A DNA stretch of 64,000 nucleotides from the NCBI GenBank assembly GCA_051875715.1, contig JBJEHD010000077.1, forward strand, positions 41,993 to 105,992, given 5' to 3'. Both the position numbers and the translations under genes were made by a program. Below are positions 1 to 8,506 of this stretch, piece after piece. This DNA comes from DYCT01 sp051875715. GTDB taxonomy: Bacteria; Bacteroidota; Bacteroidia; Bacteroidales; Bacteroidaceae. Numbering within the stretch: position 1 is the first letter of the stretch; each line of letters starts with the position of its first letter. The notes beneath the pieces were generated by a model. The model saw only the letters and a list, made by a program, of their open reading frames with translations, was not told the DNA's origin and ran no database searches.

Positions 1-663
1 ACGCGGCATGGGCGTCAGCCGGATTACGGCCAGCATCAGCAGAATCACCACCCCGATCACCAGATAGGGGGCAATCAGCACGGAGAGGTCGGCTTCCTTG
101 ACGGCTTCAAACTCGGCGGATGCGAGTTGGGCGCGCTGCACGGTGTCCAACGGGTTCAGCCGGTTTTGGATGAAGTTCATGGCTACATACATGCCCAGCA
201 GCGATCCGATGGGGTTGAAGGCCTGGGCCAGGTTGAGCCGTCGCGTGGCGCTCTCCTCGTCGCCCATGGAGAGGATGTAGGGGTTGCAGCTGGTCTCCAG
301 GAAAGAGAGTCCGCAAGTCATGACGAAGTAGGCCAGCAGGAACGGGTAGTACTCTCCCGTTTGCTTGGCCGGGAGGAACGCGAGGGCCCCCAAGGCATAG
401 AGGCCTAAGCCCATGAGTACGCCAGCCTTGTAGCTGAAGCGTCGGATGAACATGGCGGCCGGAAAGGCCATGGCGAAATAGCCTCCATAGAAGGCCACTT
501 GCACCAGTGCGCCATCGGTCACACTCATGCGGAAGATTTTGGAGAACGCCTTCACCATGGGGTTGGTGATGTCGTTGGCAAACCCCCATAGTGCAAAGCA
601 GGAGGTGATAAGGATAAAAGGTATTACATAGTTGCCCTTTCGGCTCAGTGTGTTTTTGTTCAT
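1..663 (-). CDS. fucP: L-fucose permease, N-terminal part (cut by window edge)
   Basis: Reads from an ATG at 663 leftwards off the window, giving 221 residues without a stop. The sequence opens MNKNTLSRKGNYVIPF and continues with the major-facilitator pattern of FucP: ITSCFALWGFANDITNP in the first helix, then alternating hydrophobic helices and the GLSFLETSCNPYI segment near residues 125-140. FucP is an inner-membrane L-fucose:proton symporter. It is the last gene of the fuc operon, 23 nt after the kinase gene. The C-terminal half lies outside the window, so integrity cannot be judged. Family assignment is confident; the substrate is inferred from the fucI/fucA/fucK neighbours. Confidence 0.9.
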   Translation of the reverse strand, partial: MNKNTLSRKGNYVIPFILITSCFALWGFANDITNPMVKAFSKIFRMSVTDGALVQVAFYGGYFAMAFPAAMFIRRFSYKAGVLMGLGLYALGALAFLPAKQTGEYYPFLLAYFVMTCGLSFLETSCNPYILSMGDEESATRRLNLAQAFNPIGSLLGMYVAMNFIQNRLNPLDTVQRAQLASAEFEAVKEADLSVLIAPYLVIGVVILLMLAVIRLTPMPR

Positions 664-686
664 GGTATGCAAGTAAGGTGGATGAA

Positions 687-2057
687 TCAGAATGATTGTT
701 GGTTCAGGGGGTGTGCCTGCTTTTGGATCAGGATGTTGCCGATGGCAGTGGCTTCGACGGGGCCGGCTTCGACGGGGAGTCCGGTTGCCTCGGCGGTGAG
801 CCGGTTGAGGAAATGGTTTTGTGCCCCTCCGCCAATGATGCGCAACCGCTCGACTGGTGTCGGCAGGAGTGCGTTGAGCCCTTCGATGGCCCGACGATAA
901 CGGTCGGCCAGCGAGCGGAGCACGCACCTTACCAGTTCGCCCCGTGTGTGCGGCACAGGCTGTCCGCTGGTGCGGCAGCAGTTGGCAATGGCATCCGACA
1001 TGGAGGCCGGGCTGACCAGGCGAGGGTCGTCCACGTCGATCAGTGCGTCGAAGTCCGCCTTCTCGGCCTCGTCGATCAGCCGATCGTATGCCGTGTCCAG
1101 TCCCTGTTCTTTCCAGACTGCCATCAGCCGTTGCAGCATCCACAGCCCGGTGATGTTTTGCAGGAAGCAGATTTTGCCGTCGGCTCCTCCCTCGTTGGTA
1201 AATCCGCTCCGACGGGCCTCCTCGCTGAGGATGGGTCGTTCGGTTCGCACGCCCAGCAACGACCAGGTGCCAGAACTGAGAAAGGCGGTACATCCTCCAT
1301 CGGCAGCGGGTGGGATGGCACAGACGGCACTGGCGGTGTCGTGCGAGGCGACGGCTACCACCGGCACCTCGTAGTCGATGCCGAGTTCCGCCATCAGGGC
1401 GGGTGTCAGTACGCCGCGATGGCTTCCCGGCAGGACAATCTCGCCAAAAATCTGTGTCGGAAGTCCCAACTCTTCTATCAGCGGGTAGTTCCACTGTCCT
1501 GTGCGGATATCCATCAGTTCGGAGGTGGAGGCAATGGTGTATTCATTGTTGGCCACCCCCGTCAGGAAATAGCTGAACAGGTCGGGCATGAAAAGCAGGC
1601 GGTCGGCCGCCTCCAGTTGCGGGTCGTTCTCCAGTTTTATGGAATACAGCTGAAAGAGTGTGTTGATGGGCATCACCTGTGTGCCGCACGCGGCGTAGTG
1701 AGCCTGTGCGTCGTGTGATGCGAAGAAACGCTCGGGTAGGCCGTCGGTGCGGTGGTCGCGGTAACAGACCGGGTTGCCCAGCAACCGTCCGTTGCGGTCA
1801 ATCAGCCCGAAGTCCACGCCCCATGTGTCGATGCCGATGCTTCGGATTCGGTACCCCTTTTCCGCCGCCTGCCGGATGCCCCGTTTCATGTCCTCGAACA
1901 AGGAGAGGAAATCCCAGTAGATGCGACCGCCCAGTTCCACCTGGCGGTTGGGAAACCGGCTGACCGTGTCCAACTGCAGTTCGCCGGCTTCCTCGAAGCC
2001 GGCAATGACTCTGCCACTGCCGCCTCCGAGGTCGATAGCCAAATATGCTTCTCTCAT
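687..2057 (-). CDS. fucK: L-fuculokinase (RhaB-type FGGY sugar kinase)
   Basis: A 456-residue cytoplasmic sugar kinase of the FGGY family, phosphorylating L-fuculose before aldol cleavage. The N-terminus MREAYLAIDLGGGSGRVIAG carries the first phosphate-binding motif, and SGTWSLLG and IGGGAQNHFLN near the C-terminus fit the actin-like ATPase fold. By sequence it looks like the rhamnulokinase branch, but it sits between fucA and fucP, so L-fuculose is the likely substrate. The start at 2057 was chosen because homologues begin MREAYLAIDLG and because its ATG overlaps the fucA stop by 4 nt (ATGA), implying translational coupling. A longer in-frame extension to 2621 overlaps fucA and is rejected. 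Confidence 0.9.
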   Translation of the reverse strand: MREAYLAIDLGGGSGRVIAGFEEAGELQLDTVSRFPNRQVELGGRIYWDFLSLFEDMKRGIRQAAEKGYRIRSIGIDTWGVDFGLIDRNGRLLGNPVCYRDHRTDGLPERFFASHDAQAHYAACGTQVMPINTLFQLYSIKLENDPQLEAADRLLFMPDLFSYFLTGVANNEYTIASTSELMDIRTGQWNYPLIEELGLPTQIFGEIVLPGSHRGVLTPALMAELGIDYEVPVVAVASHDTASAVCAIPPAADGGCTAFLSSGTWSLLGVRTERPILSEEARRSGFTNEGGADGKICFLQNITGLWMLQRLMAVWKEQGLDTAYDRLIDEAEKADFDALIDVDDPRLVSPASMSDAIANCCRTSGQPVPHTRGELVRCVLRSLADRYRRAIEGLNALLPTPVERLRIIGGGAQNHFLNRLTAEATGLPVEAGPVEATAIGNILIQKQAHPLNQQSF

Positions 2058-2692
2058 TTCGTCTTCTTGCCTAAGATGTACGTTTCCAGGTCGTCTATCT
2101 CTGCTTCGGACAGGGTGTTGAAACGCCCTCCCGTCAGGATGGCGATGCGGCAGGCCATTTCGAAGAACATGGCTCGTTCGAAAGCCTGGTCGAAGTCCTT
2201 CCCGCAGACCACTTGCCCGTGTTTGCGTAGCAGAGCGGAGTTGTGGTGGGTGAGTGCGTCCACCACGGCGGCTGCCAGTTCCGGCGAGCCGGGGCGGTAG
2301 TACGGAATCACCGGGATGTCGGACCCTACATGGCAGGGCACTTCGGCCGTGACGTTGAGGTCGGCCGGAATCTCTTTCATGCAGGCTAAGGCGGTGGCAT
2401 AGGGCGATTGGAAGTGAAGCACCACGTTCACATCCGGTCGGGCACGCAGTATGCCGAGGTGGAATCCATGCTCCATCGAGGGCTTGACCCCGTTGAGTAC
2501 CTCGCCCGTCTCTATCCGGCAGCGCGACACCTTTTCGCGTGTCAGGCTGGGTACCCACGACCCGGTGCCGGACAGCAGTGCCTCGTCGCCGATGCGCCAG
2601 GAGAGGTTGCCGCTGCTGCATACGGTCAGACCGGCCTCGCCTACGCGGTGGGCCTCGGCGAGGAATTTCTCTATGTGTTGGTCGGTAATCAT
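2054..2692 (-). CDS. fucA: L-fuculose-1-phosphate aldolase (class II aldolase family)
   Basis: A 212-residue zinc-type class II aldolase that splits L-fuculose 1-phosphate into dihydroxyacetone phosphate and L-lactaldehyde. SSGNLSWR matches the phosphate-binding loop. The MEHGFHLGILRARPDVNVVL segment supplies the likely catalytic Glu, LHFQSP the first zinc His, and KHGQVVCG a later His. By eye the HNH zinc motif of E. coli FucA is HFQ here, so one His ligand appears to be Gln. The ATG at 2692 gives the usual family length; a 74-residue extension to 2914 runs into fucI and is rejected. The gene lies 34 nt after fucI and overlaps fucK by 4 nt. Confidence 0.9.
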   Translation of the reverse strand: MITDQHIEKFLAEAHRVGEAGLTVCSSGNLSWRIGDEALLSGTGSWVPSLTREKVSRCRIETGEVLNGVKPSMEHGFHLGILRARPDVNVVLHFQSPYATALACMKEIPADLNVTAEVPCHVGSDIPVIPYYRPGSPELAAAVVDALTHHNSALLRKHGQVVCGKDFDQAFERAMFFEMACRIAILTGGRFNTLSEAEIDDLETYILGKKTK

Positions 2693-2726
2693 GTCGTTGG
2701 TTTTCTGAGGTTGTACGTAGGATGGT

Positions 2727-4499
2727 TTACTTGTAGATGGGACCGTAGTTTTGGCAGGCACGATAGTCGGCTCCTTCCTTGTCCATCCCGAACGCATTCC
2801 ATGCGGCAGGACGGAAGATGCGGTCGTCGTCCACATTGTGCATGCAGACGGGGATGCGTAACATCGAGGCCAGCGTGATGAGGTCCTGGCCGATGTGTCC
2901 GTAGCTGATGGCACCGTGGTTGGCTCCCCAGTTGTTCATGACGGAGTAGACATCCTTGAAGGCCGGTTTGTCGCACAATCGGGGGACGAACCACGTGGTG
3001 GGCCATGTGCGGTCGGTGCGTTCGTTCAGCAGGCGATGCACTTCCGGGTCGATTTCGACGGTCCATCCTTCGGCAATCTGCAGCACGGGGCCCAGGCCTT
3101 TCACCAGGTTCAGCCGGCTCATGGTTACTGGCATACCACCCTTCGAGAGGAAGTTGGACGAGAAACCGCCGCCCCGGAAATAGTCTCGGTTGGCCGGATA
3201 CCAGGTGGTGGCCTCCAAGCATTTCTCGACCTCCTCTTCGGTGATTTCCCAGAACGGCTTCATGGCTGGCTGGCCTTCGGCATTCGTCTGCTGTCCGGTG
3301 CCGTCGAGGGTGGTGGCACCCGAGTTGATCAGGTGGATGATTCCGTTCTGGGCCAGTCCGGTCAGTTCCTTGCCGGTGACGCGCTTCACGGCTTCGGGGC
3401 TCCAGTAGGTACGCACGTCGGAGAAGATTTGTGCGCGGTTGCTGAGCAGATGGCCGAAGAGCATGGCCACTCCGTTGCAGGCATCGTTCTCGGTGGCCAC
3501 GACAAAGGCTTCGCGGATGCCGTTCCAGTCGAACGAGGTGTTGAGCAATGCCTCCGAGTAGTCTCCGTTGGGATAAAAGTCAGTCCACTGCCGTTGCCCC
3601 TGGAATCCGGCTGCGATGGCATTGTGTCCCAGTGCCTCCTCCTTGAAGCCCATCTCGCGCAGTTTCGGATTGCCCTTCATCAGGTCGCGCATGATGAGGG
3701 TCATTTTCACAATGAACTCCCAGTCGGCCTCCTTCTGCTCGCGGGTCTTGATTTTCGCGGGTTGGTTGAAGTCTTGCCCTTCGTGCGGCTTGCAGTATTT
3801 CTCTGTCCAGGCCATCGCCTTGGCAAACTCTTCCTTGTCATAGATGCCCTCGGTCATGCGGCGGATGATTTCGGTCAAGTCGACCGATTCGCAGCGCATC
3901 CCCAGGTATTCCTGAAAGAAGTCCGGATTGACAATCGATCCGGCGATACCCATAGATACGCTACCCATGGAGAGGTACGACTTGCCGCGCATGGTGGCCA
4001 CGGCCTGGGCGGCACGGGCAAAGCGGAGAATCTTCTCGGCCACGTCGGCCGGGATGCTGTTGTCGTCGAGGTCCTGCACGTCGCGGCCGTAGATGCCGAA
4101 CGCAGGCAGCCCCTTTTGCGCATGGCCGGCCAATACGGCAGCCAGGTAGACCGCACCCGGACGCTCGGTGCCATTGAATCCCCATACGGCTTTCGGATAG
4201 TAGGGATTCATGTCCATGGTCTCGGCACCGTAGCACCAGCAAGAGGTGACGGTGATGGTGGCCCCTACGCCTTCGCGCTCAAACTTCTCGGCGCAAGCGG
4301 CACTTTCGGCCACCCGTCCGATGGTCGAGTCGGCAATGACGCATTCCACGGGACTGCCATCGCCGTTCTTCACGTTGGTGGTGATTAACTCGGCCACTGC
4401 TTTGGCCAGATTCATGGTCTTCTCTTCCAGGCTTTCGCGCACACCGCCCTGCCGACCATCGATGGTGGGGCGGATTCCGATTTTAGGATAACGGTTCAT
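2727..4499 (-). CDS. fucI: L-fucose isomerase
   Basis: A 590-residue cytoplasmic isomerase converting L-fucose to L-fuculose, almost exactly the length of E. coli FucI (591). The N-terminus MNRYPKIGIRPTIDGRQGGV is characteristic. VVATENDACNGVAMLFGHL holds the expected metal-binding Glu and Asp, and the region near GANHGAISYGHIG holds a C-terminal His cluster. The start at 4499 is preferred over an in-frame 4541 start because the conserved MNRYPKIGIRPT begins there. It is the first structural gene after fucR, separated by 84 nt that may hold the operon promoter and FucR operator; no textbook promoter is evident there. Confidence 0.96.
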   Translation of the reverse strand: MNRYPKIGIRPTIDGRQGGVRESLEEKTMNLAKAVAELITTNVKNGDGSPVECVIADSTIGRVAESAACAEKFEREGVGATITVTSCWCYGAETMDMNPYYPKAVWGFNGTERPGAVYLAAVLAGHAQKGLPAFGIYGRDVQDLDDNSIPADVAEKILRFARAAQAVATMRGKSYLSMGSVSMGIAGSIVNPDFFQEYLGMRCESVDLTEIIRRMTEGIYDKEEFAKAMAWTEKYCKPHEGQDFNQPAKIKTREQKEADWEFIVKMTLIMRDLMKGNPKLREMGFKEEALGHNAIAAGFQGQRQWTDFYPNGDYSEALLNTSFDWNGIREAFVVATENDACNGVAMLFGHLLSNRAQIFSDVRTYWSPEAVKRVTGKELTGLAQNGIIHLINSGATTLDGTGQQTNAEGQPAMKPFWEITEEEVEKCLEATTWYPANRDYFRGGGFSSNFLSKGGMPVTMSRLNLVKGLGPVLQIAEGWTVEIDPEVHRLLNERTDRTWPTTWFVPRLCDKPAFKDVYSVMNNWGANHGAISYGHIGQDLITLASMLRIPVCMHNVDDDRIFRPAAWNAFGMDKEGADYRACQNYGPIYK

Positions 4500-4583
4500 T
4501 GCTTTTTGTAGATGAATTGAATGAAGATAATTGGTTAACATTGTTTTCTTTCTCTCTTTCTCTCTTGCCTGTCTCGGTGTCGC

Positions 4584-5579
4584 TCACAACGAACCGCGCA
4601 GGCGGACGATGGTGGGGAGGTAGTCCCTCGGAACCTCATCGTGGGTAATGAAGCGGGCGGCCCTACGGCCCATCTCGGCCCAGTCGATTGTCATGGCCGT
4701 GATGCCTTGGCCAATCACCTCGTAGGCAGGGGTGTCGTTGTAGGCAATCAGGCCATAGTCTGCGCCACAGTGCAAGCCGCTCCGTCTACCTGCCTTGATG
4801 AGGCTGACCACGTCGATTTGGCGAATCACCACGTAGAGCGTTTTCTCCCTCGCCTGCTCAATGGTTTCTTCCGTGCTCACTTCGGCGGACAATCCGTGTG
4901 CGGAAGCGTAACGCAGCAGCGCCTCGGCCGACACGCGAGGATGGTGCGAGTGTGCTGGCAGCTGAAAGATGATCCGACGGTAGGAAAGTATCCGCTCGGT
5001 CAGTGTCTCCAATGCTTCGTAGAATGATTCGTCGAAGTTCTGGCAGAGGTAAGCATACGGCTGTTTGTCGAAACGGCCGAAGTCCAGCAACAGCAGACGC
5101 GAGGCTGGCAAGCGGCTCACCAAAGGCGAAAGCCGCTCGTTGTCGAAGTTCATGACGACGTAATAGTCGTAGCGTCCGATGGCTGCGCTCAGCACCTGGC
5201 TGAAGATTTCCTCATTATACTGATGAAACCAAAGGTCCACCTTGTAGTGGGCCGATGGCAAGTGTTGTACAAAACTGTTGTACAGCGTGTCCTTGAAGGG
5301 GGAGTATTCGTCCAGCAACAGGAAGATGGTCCGCTGTGTGGCGTTGACGTAATATCCCTTGCCCGGTGCGGAGGCAATCAACTTCCGGCTGCGCAGTTCG
5401 GCAAACGCCTTGAAAACGGTGTCGCGCGACACGCCGTACCTTCGGCTGAGGCAGTTGATGGAGGGTAAGGGAGTGCCAACGGCATACTTCTTTTTCCGTA
5501 TTTCCTCTGCCAGGGTATCTGCCAGCGAGCGCACCTTGCTTACACTGCTTCCTAACTCGGTCTGTTCTGTTCTTTTCAT
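4584..5579 (-). CDS. fucR: GntR-family regulator of the fucose operon
   Basis: 331 residues. The N-terminal winged helix of GntR type covers about residues 18-85 (LADTLAEEIRKKKYAVGTPL, then RRYGVSRDTVFKAFAELRSR). A periplasmic-binding-protein-like effector domain follows, with segments such as TLYVVIRQIDVVSLIKAG and GADYGLIAYNDTPAYEV that resemble LacI-type sensor domains. It lies immediately upstream of fucI on the same strand, as in other Bacteroides fuc loci, where the homologue responds to L-fucose. Autoregulation is inferred. The upstream AT-rich segment has only a degenerate -7 element (CAAAGGAC at 5621-5628 on the plus strand). The family call is firm; the effector is inferred from context. 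Confidence 0.9.
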   Translation of the reverse strand: MKRTEQTELGSSVSKVRSLADTLAEEIRKKKYAVGTPLPSINCLSRRYGVSRDTVFKAFAELRSRKLIASAPGKGYYVNATQRTIFLLLDEYSPFKDTLYNSFVQHLPSAHYKVDLWFHQYNEEIFSQVLSAAIGRYDYYVVMNFDNERLSPLVSRLPASRLLLLDFGRFDKQPYAYLCQNFDESFYEALETLTERILSYRRIIFQLPAHSHHPRVSAEALLRYASAHGLSAEVSTEETIEQAREKTLYVVIRQIDVVSLIKAGRRSGLHCGADYGLIAYNDTPAYEVIGQGITAMTIDWAEMGRRAARFITHDEVPRDYLPTIVRLRGSL

Positions 5580-5822
5580 TATAAATAAGGAGTTTATCTA
5601 TGCTGAACTGTTCTGAACGCAAAGGACGGTATTCTTGTGCTTATAGGCAAGCGGTCGGTATATGTTTCATAGCAGGTTTTGCGGGATGACCTCCCGTTTG
5701 CTGCTTCGATGGGCAGGATTTCTCCTGCAAGGCGATTCCTCGCGAGGACTGTCGCGCGTTCATGGGAATGGGCCGTGCGGAAGTGTCCTGCTGCGTCACT
5801 GACAATACTCCACTTCGTATGT

Positions 5823-5896
5823 GAGTACTCGCGTGGCGGTCGGCGAGTACTCTCGTGGCTACTTGTGAGTACTCACGCGACGGCTTGAGGGTACTC
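5823..5896. repeat. 22-bp-period tandem repeat with GAGTACTC palindromes
   Basis: GAGTACTC occurs at 5823, 5845 and 5867, with a variant GGGTACTC at 5889. The spacing is exactly 22 bp each time. The 14-bp spacers are partly similar (GCGTGGCGG, TCGTGGCT, ACGCGACGG). Each core is itself an 8-bp palindrome. A degenerate further copy may lie around 5803-5810. Confidence 0.75.
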
Positions 5897-5925
5897 GTCC
5901 TGTTTTCGCATGTAGGTATAAAACA

Positions 5926-5965
5926 ACAAGGCGATGTCCCGTTTGGTGGTGGGACATCGCCTTGT
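5926..5965 (-). terminator. terminator of the exported-nuclease operon
   Basis: A perfect 15-bp inverted repeat (5926-5940 and 5951-5965) with a 10-nt loop, 27 nt past the stop of the gene ending at 5993. Read on the minus strand it is followed by a T-rich run (TGTTTTAT), as expected for an intrinsic terminator. Confidence 0.8.
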
Positions 5966-5992
5966 GGATTAAATGGAATGGAGGAGTAGGGC

Positions 5993-7003
5993 CTACTTCT
6001 GCAGATAGAGCACCACGGGGAAGTGGTCGCTGTAGCCGTTTTGGAAGCGGTTGCCCGAGAACGTGCGGAGCGGATATCCTTTGTATTTGCCTTCCTTTTG
6101 GATGAGGAAGTCGCGGTTGAATATTTCCATGCTCTCGTATCGCAACTGGCCGGATTGTCGGCTCAGCAAGCCTTGCGAGATGATGACTTGGTCGAACAGG
6201 TTCCATTGGTTCTGGTAGCAGATGGTGCCGATGCCTTTGGTCCAGAAGTTCCACGTCACGTTGTAGAGCCCGCTCTCTTCGGCCTGCTCCATTTTTTCGG
6301 AGGCACGCAGCACGTAGCGTGTGCTTTCGTCGTCGGGGTTGTCGTTGAAGTCGCCCAGGATGACAATCTTGGCCGTTGGTTCGGCCGCGAACAGCGAGTC
6401 GACGATGTGTCGGGTGACGAGGGCTGCCTGGCAACGCATATTGCCTCCGCGTCCGCCCCGGCGTGAGGGCCAGTGGTTGATGATGAAGTGCATCCGCTCG
6501 CCTTTCAGCTGTCCGCTCACGAGCAACTGGTCGCGCGTGCGGAAGGCGGTGTCTTTCTTGGACACCATGGGATAGGCCTTATAAGACTCCACGCTGAATA
6601 AGTCGGGGTTGTAGAGCAGGGCCACATCGATGCCGCGGCGGTCGGGCGAATCGTGATGGACGATGCCGAACCGATGGCTGGCCAGCCGTTTGTTGGCCAC
6701 TAAGTCTTCCAGGACGCGTCGGTTCTCCACCTCGCTCACACCCAGCACGGCCATGCCCTCGGGACATTGTTCTTTGCCCAGGCGGGTGATGACCGAAGCC
6801 AGCTTGTTCAGCTTCTGGTTATACTTCTTCGGGGTCCACTGGTAGTTGCCCTTCGGGGTGAAGTCGGCATCGTTGATGCGAGGGTCGTCTTCCGTGTCGA
6901 ACAGGTTCTCCAGGTTGTAGAACCCGACGGCGTATTTTTCCTGGGCGGGCAGGAAAACAGCCACGCCCAGGAAAAGGGTGATGATGAATGCAAATCGTCT
7001 CAT
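5993..7003 (-). CDS. exported endonuclease/exonuclease/phosphatase-family protein
   Basis: 336 residues. A Sec signal peptide (MRRFAFIITLFLGVAVFLPAQ) predicts export. The mature part has the DNase I-like fold motifs in order: NLENLFD at about 30-36, GVSEVEN, DRRGIDVALLY, NHWPSRRGG, GDFNDNPDDES and the final YSDHFPVVLYL. These supply the Asn, Glu, Asp and His residues expected for metal-dependent phosphodiester hydrolysis. The substrate is probably nucleic acid or another phosphodiester; the neighbouring DRGH nuclease favours nucleic acid. The start codon overlaps the stop of the DUF5689 lipoprotein gene by 4 nt, so it is the last gene of the operon and translationally coupled. Confidence 0.88.
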   Translation of the reverse strand: MRRFAFIITLFLGVAVFLPAQEKYAVGFYNLENLFDTEDDPRINDADFTPKGNYQWTPKKYNQKLNKLASVITRLGKEQCPEGMAVLGVSEVENRRVLEDLVANKRLASHRFGIVHHDSPDRRGIDVALLYNPDLFSVESYKAYPMVSKKDTAFRTRDQLLVSGQLKGERMHFIINHWPSRRGGRGGNMRCQAALVTRHIVDSLFAAEPTAKIVILGDFNDNPDDESTRYVLRASEKMEQAEESGLYNVTWNFWTKGIGTICYQNQWNLFDQVIISQGLLSRQSGQLRYESMEIFNRDFLIQKEGKYKGYPLRTFSGNRFQNGYSDHFPVVLYLQK

Positions 7004-8487
7004 TCTGCAGTCAGTTTAACGTTGTCGATGCGATAGCCGGCGGTGTTCCTGGCCGTCTCGGACTTGAAAGTAATGGAGGTGAAGCCCGGGGTCAGGCCGG
7101 TCAACGTCACCGTCTGGTACGAGTTGGTGGTGGCGATGGCCTTGGCCGGAACGGTCAGTTCCGTGTCGCCGGCATAGACGCGGATGGCGTTTTGGTCGCC
7201 CGAGTCGTTGGCTGTGATGGAGTAGGAGAGGGTCAGCGTCGTGTGACCCGTCGTGCTGAATCCGGCAATCTGCAACTGGCTGTCCTTATTGGCAGCCATC
7301 CACACGTGCGGGTCGAGTGTGGAGGTCTGACGGACGGAGGCGTTGCTGTAGGTACCGGTCATGCCCGGATCGGAGAAGGTGAGGTTCTTGTTGTCCCAGC
7401 CGGTGTAGGCATTCACGCCCGGCCAGTAGCCGTCGGATCCCTTGGCCACGCTCGAACCGAAGGTCTCGTAGAAGACGGTATTGCCGCTGCCCGAACCGCT
7501 ACCCGAACCGCTGCCGCTGCCCGAACCGCTTCCTGAGCCCGAACCACTGTCCGAACCTGAGCCGCTACCTGAGCCGCTGCCTGAACCGGAACCGCTGTCC
7601 GAGCCAGAGCCGCTACCCGAACCGCTACCCGAATCCGAACCGCTACCCGAATCCGAACCGCTACCCGATCCGTTGTTACCGGATTCGCCGGTTTGGGCGA
7701 AGTCTTGGATATCGGCCGTGCTGCGGATGCTCAACTGGAAGTTGCCGTTGTAGCGTCCGAGGATGCCGTAGACGGTGCCTTTTCCTTTCGGCAGTTTGTC
7801 GGCTGCAAACGAGGCGTACGAACTGGTGCGGACGGTCAGTTTGTTGCCGTTGGCATCGACAAGGTTTTCCGAACCATAGGCATCGGAGGGCGCAAACGTG
7901 TTTTTACCTCCGTTCTCGAACGTCACGTTGTTCAGTTTCACCAGGGTGAAGACGTGGCTGGCGTTCAGTTTGGTGAAATCGTTCACGATGAGGGCGTTCA
8001 ACTTTTCTTCTTCCGGCCATCCGTTGAGGAGCACATGCTCCTGGAAATCTTCCCACGGGGTACGGTAGAGGTAGGCGTCGGGATAACCCAGTTGCAGCTC
8101 GCCTCCGTAGGCCGACATACACATGCCGTTCAGTTGGACAAATACCTCTTGTCCCACTTCGTAGGTGCTGTAGGTGCTTCCCTGGTCCACACCGATGACG
8201 ATACCGCCTGTCTCGTCCTGGATAATCATCTGCTTGTAGATGTTGCCGGACTCATCGTTGGCGGCCACACGTGCCCGCAGCACGTAGTCGTCGGTGATGG
8301 TGATGGCGGCGTCTTGTGCGGCCTTATATGCCTCTTTCAGTTCGGCGATGGAGATGTTTGCCTTGGCACCTGTGTAGGTGGGCATGGTCAAGGGGGGAGC
8401 ATCAAATTCTCTTTCGCAGGATGTGAACGTGCTGCCCAGCAGGCAGGCTCCCAGCAATATGTGATGGAATGTTTTCATCGTTTTCAT
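7000..8487 (-). CDS. DUF5689-type lipoprotein with Ser/Gly linker and C-terminal jelly-roll-like domain
   Basis: 495 residues. A lipoprotein signal (LLGSTFTSC, Cys about 24) is followed by an N-terminal region around 40-270 that resembles DUF5689, an OB-fold-like domain often found beside exported nucleases (SIAELKEAY, YVLRARVAAND, IIQDETGGIVIGV). Next comes a linker of about 65 residues made only of Ser, Gly and Asp. A C-terminal domain of about 155 residues follows (FYETFGSSVAKGSDGYWPGV to the end), which is nearly duplicated in the lipoprotein at 11036-12505. It is likely on the outer-membrane surface or periplasmic. A second ATG at 8478 is an alternative start. Substrate binding for the adjacent TonB receptor or nuclease is an inference. 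Confidence 0.82.
   Translation of the reverse strand: MKTMKTFHHILLGACLLGSTFTSCEREFDAPPLTMPTYTGAKANISIAELKEAYKAAQDAAITITDDYVLRARVAANDESGNIYKQMIIQDETGGIVIGVDQGSTYSTYEVGQEVFVQLNGMCMSAYGGELQLGYPDAYLYRTPWEDFQEHVLLNGWPEEEKLNALIVNDFTKLNASHVFTLVKLNNVTFENGGKNTFAPSDAYGSENLVDANGNKLTVRTSSYASFAADKLPKGKGTVYGILGRYNGNFQLSIRSTADIQDFAQTGESGNNGSGSGSDSGSGSDSGSGSGSGSGSDSGSGSGSGSGSGSGSDSGSGSGSGSGSGSGSGSGSGSGNTVFYETFGSSVAKGSDGYWPGVNAYTGWDNKNLTFSDPGMTGTYSNASVRQTSTLDPHVWMAANKDSQLQIAGFSTTGHTTLTLSYSITANDSGDQNAIRVYAGDTELTVPAKAIATTNSYQTVTLTGLTPGFTSITFKSETARNTAGYRIDNVKLTAE
7484..7675 (-). repeat. hexanucleotide-based repeat encoding (SG/SD)n linker
   Basis: About 190 bp of imperfect 6-bp units (plus strand CCGAACCGCTAC / CCGAACCGCTGCC and variants), encoding alternating Ser-Gly with occasional Ser-Asp. 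Because the unit is 6 bp, slippage would change linker length but keep the frame. It lies between the DUF5689 region and the C-terminal domain of its gene. Confidence 0.85.
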
Positions 8488-8506
8488 AGGATGTTGAAAT
8501 TAGTGT

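Larger units (their letters stand above)
5580..5992. other. intergenic region between fucR and the exported-nuclease operon
   Basis: 413 bases without a convincing gene. It contains a 22-bp-period repeat centred on GAGTACTC (5823-5896) and a strong terminator hairpin for the gene on the right (5926-5965). The fucR promoter should lie in 5580-5680, but I could not fit a clear TTTG / TAnnTTTG pair. Short reading frames here are not supported. Confidence 0.6.
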
